From Jiulongibacter sediminis (lineage in GTDB: Bacteria; Bacteroidota; Bacteroidia; Cytophagales; Spirosomataceae): a stretch of DNA of 64,000 nucleotides. Location: assembly GCF_001306455.1 (NCBI RefSeq), contig NZ_LGTQ01000009.1, positions 496,001 through 560,000 of the forward strand. The letters run 5' to 3'. Below are positions 35,054-42,568 of this stretch, one piece after another. Every line of letters begins with the position of its first letter. Position 1 is the stretch's first letter. The notes below the pieces were generated by a model. It was not told the DNA's origin and ran no database searches. It was given only the letters and a program-made list of their open reading frames with translations. A program made the position numbers and the translations under genes.

Positions 35054-36565
35054 TTAATGCCGCACTCCTCCAAAACTGATGCCGGTCAGCTCAGCCATTT
35101 CTTTTTTCCATGTGGTGAGGTCAGATTTATCGAATTTCTGAAGTTCATTATGCCCGCAGGCTCTGGCCATAACTTTCATGAGTTTCACAGACTCATTAAA
35201 GAAGTTTTTGAGTTGGTTTGCCGATTTAGCGATATCTATTTTCTTCCGAAGTTCGGGGTTTTGAGTAGCAATACCAGATGGACAGTTATTGGTATGACAA
35301 ATTCTTGCCGCCACACAGCCTATAGATTGTATAGCCGAATTTGCTACTGCAATACCGTCTGCCCCTAAAGCCAGAGCTTTGATAAAATCCTCCGGTACCC
35401 TAAGGCCTCCGGTAATGATAAGAGTGACATCATTACGTTTCTGTCTGTTAAGATATTGACGAGCACGGGCCAGAGCCGGAATGGTTGGCACCGAAATATG
35501 ATTTCTGAAAAGTAGGGGAGAAGCTCCGGTTCCTCCACCGCGGCCGTCCAGAATGATGTAATCCGCACCTGCGTCGAGAGCAAATTGGATATCTTTTTCA
35601 ATGTGATTTGCAGAAAGTTTAAAGCCGATTGGAACTCCCCCCGTGACCTCTCTTACCTTGTCTCCAAATTTTTTGAAGTCCTCTACTGAGCTAAGATCCT
35701 TAAAAGTGGCTGGTGAAATCGCATCTTCTCCTTCTTTAAGATTTCGGGTTTCAGCGATTTTAGAAGTAACCTTACTACCTGGCAAATGACCGCCTGTCCC
35801 TGTTTTAGTCGCCTGGCCACCTTTAAAATGGAAGGCTTGCACTTTCCTGAGTTTTTCCCACTCAAAACCAAATGCTCCTGTGGCGTATTCATAGAAGTAC
35901 CGGCTATTTTCGACTTGTTCTTCGGCGAGCATTCCGCCTTCACCGGAGGCAATGCCTGTTCCGGCCATTTCAGCTCCTTTCGCAAGTGCAATTTTGGCTT
36001 CTTCTGATAAAGCCCCGAAACTCATGTCAGAAACAAACAGTGGAATGTCCAGTTTCAAAGGTTTTTTGGCATTGGGCCCGATGATCAGTTCGGTGGAAAA
36101 TTCCGTGTTTTCTGCCAATGGCTTTTTTGCGAGTTGTGCAGTCAGCAGTTGAATGTCATCCCATTTTGGAAGCTGATTTTTAGGGACACCCATGGCCCCT
36201 ATTTCTCCATGATTTCCTAAATCGCCGGAGGCCAATTTTTTGACATAAGTCAGCGTAGGTTCTTCCTTGATGTTTTCATTTTGCTTTTCCTCTGCCTTGT
36301 CATCTTTTTCTTCCTCAGAAAGAGAATTGTGGGTACCGTCGCAGTAAGGCGGATTTGAAGTGCATTTGCACATGCAAAGATAGGCCTCTTCGGTTTTTTC
36401 AGGAGTGAAACCTACAGGTTCAAACCCTGTGTCTCGATGTGATCCATCGCAGAAAGGTTGATTATTTGACCGCCCACAGGCACACCAGAATTTCTCTTCT
36501 CCTTTTTTTAGTTGTACAGCTTTTGGTTTAGTATCAGCTATTTTCGGTTGTTGGTTCTCTTCCAT
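35054..36565 (-). CDS. FMN-binding glutamate synthase-domain protein fused to two CDGSH iron-sulfur domains
   Basis: 503 residues. Two CDGSH modules lie at the N-terminus: CACGRSNNQPFCDGSH (about 28-43) and CMCKCTSNPPYCDGTH (about 64-79), each a 3Cys-1His 2Fe-2S site. After an acidic linker comes a GltB-like FMN TIM barrel with SDMSFGALSEEAKIALAKGA, GEGGM, GHLPG, LDGRGGGTGASP, ITGGLRVPED and the Cys cluster CVAARICHTNNCPSGIATQ. It lacks the glutaminase domain, so it is not a complete glutamate synthase; a redox role is likely. It is the last gene of the MarR/thioredoxin cluster. Confidence 0.88.
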   Translation of the reverse strand: MEENQQPKIADTKPKAVQLKKGEEKFWCACGRSNNQPFCDGSHRDTGFEPVGFTPEKTEEAYLCMCKCTSNPPYCDGTHNSLSEEEKDDKAEEKQNENIKEEPTLTYVKKLASGDLGNHGEIGAMGVPKNQLPKWDDIQLLTAQLAKKPLAENTEFSTELIIGPNAKKPLKLDIPLFVSDMSFGALSEEAKIALAKGAEMAGTGIASGEGGMLAEEQVENSRYFYEYATGAFGFEWEKLRKVQAFHFKGGQATKTGTGGHLPGSKVTSKIAETRNLKEGEDAISPATFKDLSSVEDFKKFGDKVREVTGGVPIGFKLSANHIEKDIQFALDAGADYIILDGRGGGTGASPLLFRNHISVPTIPALARARQYLNRQKRNDVTLIITGGLRVPEDFIKALALGADGIAVANSAIQSIGCVAARICHTNNCPSGIATQNPELRKKIDIAKSANQLKNFFNESVKLMKVMARACGHNELQKFDKSDLTTWKKEMAELTGISFGGVRH

Positions 36566-36647
36566 GTTCAGGTACCCGAAAAAGAATGTTCCGAGAGATT
36601 AGACTTTGATATTGTGGACTTTTGTCTACAAATAGAATCATTCAAAA

Positions 36648-37253
36648 TCAGGCTGACGCCTCAAATTCAGGGCAGTCGATTCGGATATCTTGCTGTGCAA
36701 GTGGGCTATTGAGAAGCTTACAAAAAGGCTGCTCATTTTGCTGAGAGAAATACCGGCAGCCATAACAAGTTCTCTGCACCGAGAGAATTTGGTTTTGTTG
36801 TAACTCAAAAATAATGGAGCTAAGTTGAGAGAAAAGTGTGGTTTGCTCTGTGATTGAAAGCTTTTCAATCTGTTTTTCAAGAGGCTGTGTAAAACCGGCT
36901 GTTTCGTTCACAATGGTTTTCCCGGCCTCGGTCAGGCCAATGGTGTAGCTTCTGCTATCCGAAACCGAAGGGAATTTCTCAATCAAAGCCTTATGTGTCA
37001 GAATTTTAATGGCATCAGAGATGGTGGGCTTGGTGACATTGAACTCTTTGGCGAGATGACTAACATTGCAAAGCTCTGGACCATGGTAAGCAATGAAAAT
37101 GAGCAGTTGAATCTGAATAGGACTGAGGCCTGAGAGCTTCGCTTTTTCCCAGAGTAAAACTTTAAATACTTCTGAGATCCGCTCAAAAGAAGCTACGATT
37201 TTGCCACTAAGGCTTTTTTGTTGTTGACTGGGATTAAAAACGCTGTTTTTCAT
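36648..37253 (-). CDS. MarR-like transcriptional regulator with C-terminal Cys cluster
   Basis: 201 residues. A MarR winged helix occupies about 15-150 (LSPIQIQLLIFIAYHGPELCNVSHLAKEF, recognition helix VTKPTISDAIKILTHKALI, wing DSRSYTIGLTEAGK). The C-terminus adds CYGCRYF...FCKLL...DCPEF, four Cys suited to a metal or iron-sulfur site, which would make DNA binding redox- or metal-responsive (inference). It sits in a same-strand run with cysteine-rich partners. A TTAGGA palindrome and a strong hairpin lie directly upstream. Confidence 0.85.
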   Translation of the reverse strand: MKNSVFNPSQQQKSLSGKIVASFERISEVFKVLLWEKAKLSGLSPIQIQLLIFIAYHGPELCNVSHLAKEFNVTKPTISDAIKILTHKALIEKFPSVSDSRSYTIGLTEAGKTIVNETAGFTQPLEKQIEKLSITEQTTLFSQLSSIIFELQQNQILSVQRTCYGCRYFSQQNEQPFCKLLNSPLAQQDIRIDCPEFEASA

Positions 37254-37258
37254 GATAA

Positions 37259-37284
37259 AGCCTGCCGAAGGGTTTCGGCAGGCT
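37259..37284 (-). terminator. hairpin directly before the marR-type gene (terminator or attenuator)
   Basis: AGCCTGCCGAA / TTCGGCAGGCT is a perfect 11-bp stem with a 4-base loop. On the minus strand it is followed by TTTATC and then the ATG at 37253. It could terminate transcription coming from DUF2024 or hide the start codon region. Confidence 0.75.
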
Positions 37285-37287
37285 AAG

Positions 37288-37300
37288 TTAGTTGTCCTAA
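37288..37300 (-). promoter_or_regulatory. TTAGGA-type palindrome upstream of the MarR gene (site C)
   Basis: On the minus strand TTAGGACAACTAA, a degenerate copy of the palindrome at 38307-38319 and 38618-38630. Located upstream of the hairpin and the regulator start. Confidence 0.45.
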
Positions 37301-37304
37301 TCAG

Positions 37305-37568
37305 TTAATCACAATTTTCCATTTCTATTATGGAGAATCCTTTTTCCCGAATGGCCTTTTGAAGGTCTTCGCCGGCTTGCTCAATATGGCAAAACTGGCA
37401 CTCTGAGGCACTAAAAGTACCCGTTTCAAAACTCTTTGTTGATAAGTACAGGCTGCCAAAAATCAATACACTTTGTTCTTTTGATTGGTTTTCAGGCACC
37501 AGAATATCGAAATGCATGAGAGCCCCATCGGCTCGTTTGACGTAAGTATCCCAAACAGCTACTTTCAT
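37305..37568 (-). CDS. DUF2024 family protein
   Basis: 87 residues beginning MKVAVWDTYVKRADGALMHFDI, with the conserved SECQFCHIE CxxC segment and a C-terminal CD. These features match DUF2024, a small family without known function; the CxxC may bind metal or take part in thiol chemistry. Its start codon overlaps the stop of the preceding gene (ATGA at 37565-37568), so they are co-translated. Confidence 0.85.
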   Translation of the reverse strand: MKVAVWDTYVKRADGALMHFDILVPENQSKEQSVLIFGSLYLSTKSFETGTFSASECQFCHIEQAGEDLQKAIREKGFSIIEMENCD

Positions 37569-38290
37569 TTTTTGCTTACTATAAAGGGTAAAGATAAATC
37601 GCCGCTGGCTACTCCGAAGACCTCGTAAACACCCAGCATCGGCAGATCCATATTTGAGGTATTGATCTTCATAAAGGCTGTTACGCCATCAAACTTGAAA
37701 TCGGTAACATTGCTGATTCGGTAATCGGGAATAATGGCCCTGATGGTATGGCTTTTAGTCGTCGTCTGAAAACCTGGAGAATCCATATACATAGGCATAC
37801 CTGGGCTGGTTTGAGGTAAAACCACCGTTTTATCGGCTTTTTTGAATTGTTTCACTGAGAAACCACCGGCTACGCGACTGTCCTGATGAAGGACCACCCA
37901 ATGCGGATGCCACACCACACCATCGTTACCATAATTTTTGTCATTATTCTCATCCCATAATGGCGTGTCGTCAAAATCAGGATGAGACGTAAGTGCGAGG
38001 GCCACAATACCGTCAGTAGCACTAAAACCTACATTTTCCGGAGATAAAGAGGTGGGAAATACATAGCCCAGCACATGAGCTCCGTCCAGTTTTCCGGTTT
38101 CGGTAGGGATGGTTTGGCCGGCATTTCCTTTGACTGTCATTTCCCAAACGGTCATGCCGAGGTCTTTTTGGTGAGTAACGCTCACTTCCGTGATGGCGAA
38201 GTCGTCTGTATTATATTTCGTGTTTTGTCCGGTACATTGATTAGCCAGACTGATGGCTAAGGCCAGAATGATGATTGCTTGTCCTTTCAT
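37565..38290 (-). CDS. secreted protein of unknown function in the redox cluster
   Basis: 241 residues with a signal peptide (MKGQAIIILALAISLANQCTGQ). A notable segment is VVWHPHWVVLHQD, whose His-Pro-His could bind metal, in an otherwise beta-rich protein (DFAITEVSVTHQKDLGMTVWEM, SHPDFDDTPLWDENNDKNYG). I do not recognise a named family. It overlaps DUF2024 by four bases and lies 44 bp after the thioredoxin-like gene. A TTAGGA palindrome sits just upstream of its ATG. Confidence 0.65.
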   Translation of the reverse strand: MKGQAIIILALAISLANQCTGQNTKYNTDDFAITEVSVTHQKDLGMTVWEMTVKGNAGQTIPTETGKLDGAHVLGYVFPTSLSPENVGFSATDGIVALALTSHPDFDDTPLWDENNDKNYGNDGVVWHPHWVVLHQDSRVAGGFSVKQFKKADKTVVLPQTSPGMPMYMDSPGFQTTTKSHTIRAIIPDYRISNVTDFKFDGVTAFMKINTSNMDLPMLGVYEVFGVASGDLSLPFIVSKK

Positions 38291-38306
38291 TTGTATTTAA
38301 TTTAAA

Positions 38307-38319
38307 ATAGGAGTCCTAA
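38307..38319 (-). promoter_or_regulatory. TTAGGAnTCCTAA-like palindrome (site A)
   Basis: On the minus strand TTAGGACTCCTAT, 17 bases before the secreted-protein ATG, overlapping a possible -7 region (TATTTTAA) that has TTTG about 20 bases upstream. Such placement suits repression. Confidence 0.55.
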
Positions 38320-38334
38320 CTATATAAAGCAAAA

Positions 38335-38568
38335 TTAATTTTTTAGGTCTTCAATTGAAGCTCCGAAATTGATGTGTAAGACATTACCGTTCGGGGTCAA
38401 AAGAGCAGGTACGGATTTTAATCCGGCAGTTTCTGCCACCTGGATTTGATCTTGCTGCTCGCCCAGATGAATGATTTGCACGTTCTGCTCACCGATTAAC
38501 GAAATGATGTCTTGCTCGGCACTAACGCATACCGGGCAGCCTGCATGATAAAAGATTGACTTGTTCAT
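38335..38568 (-). CDS. thioredoxin-like protein with CPVC motif
   Basis: 77 residues from the ATG at 38568 (MNKSIFYHAGCPVCVSAEQ); in-frame codons upstream overlap the promoter and palindrome. The CxxC motif follows the first beta strand as in glutaredoxin/thioredoxin folds, and the cis-Pro loop is seen in SVPALLTPNGNVLHINFG. It is cytoplasmic (no signal) and probably a thiol-disulfide carrier. First gene of the run ending with the CDGSH/FMN protein. Confidence 0.85.
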   Translation of the reverse strand: MNKSIFYHAGCPVCVSAEQDIISLIGEQNVQIIHLGEQQDQIQVAETAGLKSVPALLTPNGNVLHINFGASIEDLKN

Positions 38569-38609
38569 TTTTGATAAAATTTTAGATGCTGTGGCTTTAT
38601 TGCCGATAC

Positions 38610-38630
38610 AAATATAATAAGGAATCCTAA
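38610..38630 (-). promoter_or_regulatory. promoter with TTAGGAnTCCTAA-like palindrome (site B)
   Basis: On the minus strand TTAGGATTCCTTA (38618-38630) is followed directly by TATATTTG, a match to the -7 box TAnnTTTG, and preceded by TTTG. The palindrome thus lies between the promoter elements of the thioredoxin-like gene, a classic repressor position. Confidence 0.6.
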
Positions 38631-38783
38631 CCAAAATATATTTATAAGATTTTTCTTCAATCAATCCGCAGATATTTCAAAGGTCAAAAGATTTCTGTCG
38701 AGCTTGTTGAATCTTTCATTGATTTGATAATCAATGCCTTACGATTGGGGCGGGCAGGAAGAGTGAATTGGTCAACATCCAGT

Positions 38784-38936
38784 TTATTTGCGAAGCTTAT
38801 CAAAAACAATCATCAGAATAGTAGTGATAACGGCTATTCCAAGGCCTCTTGCCCAGTTAATGGTGCCGTGTGCAAAGTAGTGGTAGAGAATTACGCCTGC
38901 ACCAACAAGCAAGCCGTTAATGATATTTTTCTTCAT
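38784..38936 (-). CDS. small membrane protein of unknown function
   Basis: 50 residues, MKKNIINGLLVGAGVILYHYF then WARGLGIAVITTILMIVFDKLRK: two membrane helices with a short loop. I chose the ATG at 38936; an ATG at 39044 would add a non-conserved-looking Cys/Lys-rich tail. Family not recognised. Confidence 0.6.
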   Translation of the reverse strand: MKKNIINGLLVGAGVILYHYFAHGTINWARGLGIAVITTILMIVFDKLRK

Positions 38937-39244
38937 AGGTAATGAGATTGAGCAATGCAGTTTAGGCCTTTTTTCGCAGTATGACAAGTTTGAGTCTTTC
39001 GAAGACTTCAGTACTTTTTGAAGAGAAGTGCCACGAATAATCATCGGAAATAAAAATGATCTGACAGTATTTTGAAAGACATAAATCGCTGCTTATGCCT
39101 ACCTCTTCGAACCTTGAGTTAACTGAAAATTTTTCAGCTAAAGAGTCAGATTTTAGGACTCATAGATCTGATCGACTTAATGTTACATTTTCAGCCAAAC
39201 GGTTTTAAAAGCTTAGGTTTAGAAGTAATTTGAACGAAAAACAA

Positions 39245-39622
39245 ATGTATATGAAATTAGGAGCATTCTCTATGAGTCTCAATGTTAAAGACTTGAAAAT
39301 TTCTAAAGCGTTTTACGAAAAACTAGGGTTCGTAGTCTTTGGTGGAGCTATGGAGCAGAACTATCTGATCATGAAAAACGGGAATGCCTTGATCGGACTT
39401 TTTCAGGGAATGTTTCCGGGTAACATACTGACCTTTAATCCGGGCTGGGATGAAAATGCCAGAAATATGGAGGATTTCGATGATATAAGGCAAATCCAAA
39501 AGCATTTGAAAGAAAACGGAATTACAATCACTTCTGAAGCCGATGAAAATACCGAAGGGCCCGCGAGTCTCATGTTATCTGACCCTGACGGTAATGTTAT
39601 TTTGCTTGATCAACATCGCTAG
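39245..39622 (+). CDS. VOC family (glyoxalase/bleomycin-resistance-like) protein
   Basis: 125 residues from the ATG at 39245 (MYMKLGAFSMSLNVKDLKIS); a TTG at 39230 or ATG at 39251 are alternatives. Beta-alpha-beta-beta-beta modules typical of VOC are visible: FSMSLNVKDLKISKAFYEKLGF and the C-terminal GPASLMLSDPDGNVILLDQ. Substrate unknown. It is a single gene; a weak TTAGGACTCATAG element lies about 80 bases upstream. Confidence 0.85.
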   Translation: MYMKLGAFSMSLNVKDLKISKAFYEKLGFVVFGGAMEQNYLIMKNGNALIGLFQGMFPGNILTFNPGWDENARNMEDFDDIRQIQKHLKENGITITSEADENTEGPASLMLSDPDGNVILLDQHR

Positions 39623-39711
39623 GTAGTAATGCTGAGCTCATCAGTGAAGTAGGTTTACACGTATGGTTTTGTCCGTTTAAAGCAGTTCTGTATTTGGTTT
39701 AACTTCGGTAT

Positions 39712-40278
39712 CTAACCGACTCTATTGAATACGGTCTCCCAGTTACGTTCCTCTCCTAGTAAGCTTGATTTAGCGGTAGTCTGAATAGAAATAGTCTTGC
39801 CGTCATTACTCAGTTTCCAAACCTCGGTAACATAAACAAGCATTGGTTGCTGTTCATTCATGCGACCCGGAGTGGCTGTGGTCAGGTGAACAATGGACTT
39901 AACAGTTATCGTTTTTTTGTCGGCAGATAAGTGTGCAGTGAACTTCCTTCCTCTGTTGTGTTCATGATTAATCTCGGTTTCTCTACCATCAAAAGTCAGG
40001 ATTTCTCTGCTGGTATTTAGCGGTGCCACTGCGGCTGGGTTTGGAACCTCTATCATCAGAGCGTTGGCCCGTTCGGTGAGTGTCATTGTTTTGGAGAGCA
40101 TACGATCGCCCTGGTCATAAGAGCAAACAATATTGCCGCCCATACTAATCGATTCTTTGGCTTTCCATTCTCCGGATAAGTTGATCTTTTCAGCACCTTT
40201 TTTTTGCTGAGCTTGTACGGCGAAACCAATGATACCTGCTATCAAAAGAATAAGGAAAGGCAAAATTCTGTTTTTCAT
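39712..40278 (-). CDS. secreted protein of unknown function
   Basis: 188 residues from the ATG at 40278, giving a signal peptide (MKNRILPFLILLIAGIIGFAVQAQ). The mature part begins NLSGEWKAKESISMGGN and has beta-strand periodicity with TVKSIVHLTTATPG and TEVWKLSNDGKTISIQTT, resembling lipocalin-like secreted proteins of Bacteroidota in which a GEW/GTW motif opens the barrel. Function unknown. Confidence 0.65.
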   Translation of the reverse strand: MKNRILPFLILLIAGIIGFAVQAQQKKGAEKINLSGEWKAKESISMGGNIVCSYDQGDRMLSKTMTLTERANALMIEVPNPAAVAPLNTSREILTFDGRETEINHEHNRGRKFTAHLSADKKTITVKSIVHLTTATPGRMNEQQPMLVYVTEVWKLSNDGKTISIQTTAKSSLLGEERNWETVFNRVG

Positions 40279-40529
40279 GAGTTTACTTTTTAAACAAATA
40301 GTTGACGTCAAAGTAATTATGATTGTTGCTTAAAGTTATTTGAATTGAATATACCCAGATGGATATCAACTGTAAATAGTTGTGTAAATTTTTGTAAAAG
40401 GGGTATTAGCAAATTGAACTGGACACCTCTAGGAGTGGTAGTTTCAAAACTCAGGTTTGAGAAACTGAAGGTAATATTCCAGTGGAATTATTCTGTTTTT
40501 TAAAAGCTAATACTTAGATGACAAATCCT

Positions 40530-40537
40530 TAATTTTG
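40530..40537 (+). promoter_or_regulatory. -7 promoter box (TAnnTTTG) directly before the alginate-lyase-like gene
   Basis: TAATTTTG matches TAnnTTTG and ends 3 to 6 bases before the ATG codons at 40541 and 40544, which would make the mRNA leaderless or nearly so. Confidence 0.4.
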
Positions 40538-40540
40538 AAG

Positions 40541-41707
40541 ATGATGCGTTATTTAATCTGTTTTTTGTCCTTTTGGGTGAGTCCGGCGGTTTATGCTCAA
40601 AATCAGAGTGAAGCTTTTCAAAAAGTAAGTGAAATCATCGGCCCTGAATGGATCAGAAAGGCAGATTCATTACTTCTGCTCTCTCCGCTGACGGTCACCT
40701 CAAGCCAATGCTCGCGGTCAGAAGGCGGTATTCATGATTTTTATTCCGAAGGCGACTATTGGTGGCCTGACCCTCAAAACCCTGTTGGTCCATACATCAG
40801 AAAAGACGGCTTGAGTAACCCAGATAATTTTGTGGACCATCGCAGACTAATGGAGCGGTTTAATTTTACGGCCGGCTGTCTGGCATCGGCTTATTTACTG
40901 ACCAAAGACGAAAAATATGCTCAGGGAGCACTAAAGCATTACAAGGCTTGGTTTTTAGATTCAATGACCTATATGAGCCCGCACCTTTTGTACGGGCAGG
41001 CTATAAAAGGTCGGGTGAGTGGTCGTGGAATTGGTATTATTGATACCATTCACCTCATAGAAGTGGCCAAAGCCCTCGAGGTTTTTCAAAATAGCCAAAG
41101 CTTTCAGCCTGAGGCTACCGCAGGCATTAAAGGCTGGTTTAGCCAATACCTGACCTGGCTACGTACGCATCCGTTTGGCATAGATGAGCGGGATACCAAA
41201 AATAACCACAGCACCTGCTGGGTAATGCAGGTGGGCGTTTTTGCTCATCTTTTGGGCGATCAGGAGGTGATAGAGGAATGCCGAAACCGTTTTAAAGAGA
41301 TTCTGTTGCCTCACCAAATGGGAGCCGATGGCAGTTTCCCGGAAGAGCTGGCTCGTACAAAACCTTATGGATATTCCAGTTTTAATCTGGAAGCCATGAG
41401 TATTATTTGTCAATCGCTGAGTGAGCCAGCCGAAAACCTCTGGCATTTCAGCTTAGCTGACGGCCGAAATATGGAGAAGGCCATGTCTTTCTTCAGTCCA
41501 TATATCAGGGATAAAGCTACATGGCCTTATCAAAAAGATGTTTCAAATTTTGAGAAGCACCCTATTGCCTATTCCTTTTTGATTTTCGCGTATGATCAAC
41601 TGAAGGAATCGACCTATTTTGATCTATGGAAAAACCTGCCACATTTTACAACCCATACAGCCATGGTGCGTAGCTCACCGGTTCGCAATGTTTTGATTTG
41701 GTTGTGA
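40541..41707 (+). CDS. alginate lyase family secreted protein
   Basis: 388 residues with a signal peptide (MMRYLICFLSFWVSPAVYAQ). The alpha-toroid fold of the Alginate_lyase (PF05426) family is suggested by SEGGIHDFYSEGDYWWPDP, NFTAGCLASAYLLTKDEKYA, the NNHSTCWVMQVGVFAHLLG segment with the conserved Asn-Asn-His, and EELARTKPYGYSSFNLEAM. Family members cleave acidic polysaccharides by beta-elimination, but several Bacteroidota members have unknown substrates. Isolated, without SusCD neighbours. Confidence 0.82.
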   Translation: MMRYLICFLSFWVSPAVYAQNQSEAFQKVSEIIGPEWIRKADSLLLLSPLTVTSSQCSRSEGGIHDFYSEGDYWWPDPQNPVGPYIRKDGLSNPDNFVDHRRLMERFNFTAGCLASAYLLTKDEKYAQGALKHYKAWFLDSMTYMSPHLLYGQAIKGRVSGRGIGIIDTIHLIEVAKALEVFQNSQSFQPEATAGIKGWFSQYLTWLRTHPFGIDERDTKNNHSTCWVMQVGVFAHLLGDQEVIEECRNRFKEILLPHQMGADGSFPEELARTKPYGYSSFNLEAMSIICQSLSEPAENLWHFSLADGRNMEKAMSFFSPYIRDKATWPYQKDVSNFEKHPIAYSFLIFAYDQLKESTYFDLWKNLPHFTTHTAMVRSSPVRNVLIWL

Positions 41708-41862
41708 TTGTCAATTCATTCCGTTTATTCAGTCGTTTTTGCCGGCGTGGAAATGACATGTGTTCGACCAATGAGAGCCGGTTTAGCGTCTTTGGAGCTA
41801 TTGGACATCTAATGCAACCCTTAAACCTGATTCTTCATCAAAAAAGCATTGAAATATGACTT

Positions 41863-42273
41863 ATGCTTAAAAATCAGGAAGTAAACATTAAAATCAAGCT
41901 GTCTCTACTTTGGGCTTCTGCAACGTTTTGTTATCTCTACGGTGATTATTTTGAGCTTTATACTCCTGAGAAAATCAATAGCATGGTCTCGGGAGATAAT
42001 GTTCTGAATACACCGGTAAGCTTGTTATTGGCTTCTGTAATACTGGCCATTCCTTCTCTTATGGTTGCCATCTCTGTTTTTGCGGCTCCGAAGCTAAACC
42101 GGTTATTGAATATACTTTTTGGTCTCATTTTTACCCTCATGATGCTCTTCATTGGTGTATTCTCACTAACAGAATGGTATAGCTTCTATGTTTTTCTGGC
42201 ATTTCTTGAAAGTATAATCACTTTCACCATTTTTTGGACTGCTCTGAAATGGCCTAAGGAGGAAGTGGAATAG
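41863..42273 (+). CDS. small four-helix membrane protein of unknown function
   Basis: 136 residues with four predicted membrane helices (about 12-28, 48-70, 80-100 and 105-127). The pattern (KIKLSLLWASATFCYLYGDYFELYTP first, then a short periplasmic loop) is seen in DUF6326-like membrane proteins of Bacteroidota. No catalytic motif. Single gene. Confidence 0.7.
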   Translation: MLKNQEVNIKIKLSLLWASATFCYLYGDYFELYTPEKINSMVSGDNVLNTPVSLLLASVILAIPSLMVAISVFAAPKLNRLLNILFGLIFTLMMLFIGVFSLTEWYSFYVFLAFLESIITFTIFWTALKWPKEEVE

Positions 42274-42568
42274 AGTTTTCCGGTTGGGTCTCTTGCTTAA
42301 ACTGCTGTTCTAAAGTTTCAGAATTTGTGTGGTTACATCAGTACCCAAAAACTACACCAGCTCTCCGGCCTCAAGACCGTGAGCTAATTTCCATAAAGTC
42401 TGAAGACTTGGCGGAGCGGGAAATTCTGGATATTTTTGGATGGAACGGTGAAGCACGGCTTTAATTAATTTCGGACTTTTGGGATTTCGATAGCTATCCT
42501 GAGACCCTGCTCAATCGCCGAATCTTATATCTTTACTAATGTCGATAGCAATTTTCCAGAACTCTTAA
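42274..42568. other. intergenic segment with no recognised feature
   Basis: 295 bases between the membrane-protein and DUF2971 genes. I see no ORF, strong hairpin or -7 box match. The element GATAGCTATCCTGAG near 42489 resembles GACAGCTATCCTCAG near 43510 on the other side of the DUF2971 gene, which could be chance or a flanking duplication. Confidence 0.4.

Noticed and set aside
36614-36629. GTGGAC-tttt-GTCTAC near-palindrome upstream of the CDGSH/FMN gene
   Set aside because: One mismatch in six pairs and no second copy in the cluster; it does not resemble the TTAGGA palindrome, so not listed as an operator.
38724-38942. Plus-strand ORF opposite the small membrane protein gene
   Set aside because: No hydrophobic or domain pattern, whereas the minus strand encodes a coherent two-helix membrane protein with a good start.
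39131-39145. CTGAAAATTTTTCAG palindrome between the small membrane protein and VOC genes
   Set aside because: Short AT-rich self-complementary stretch without a loop or T run; it could easily occur by chance.
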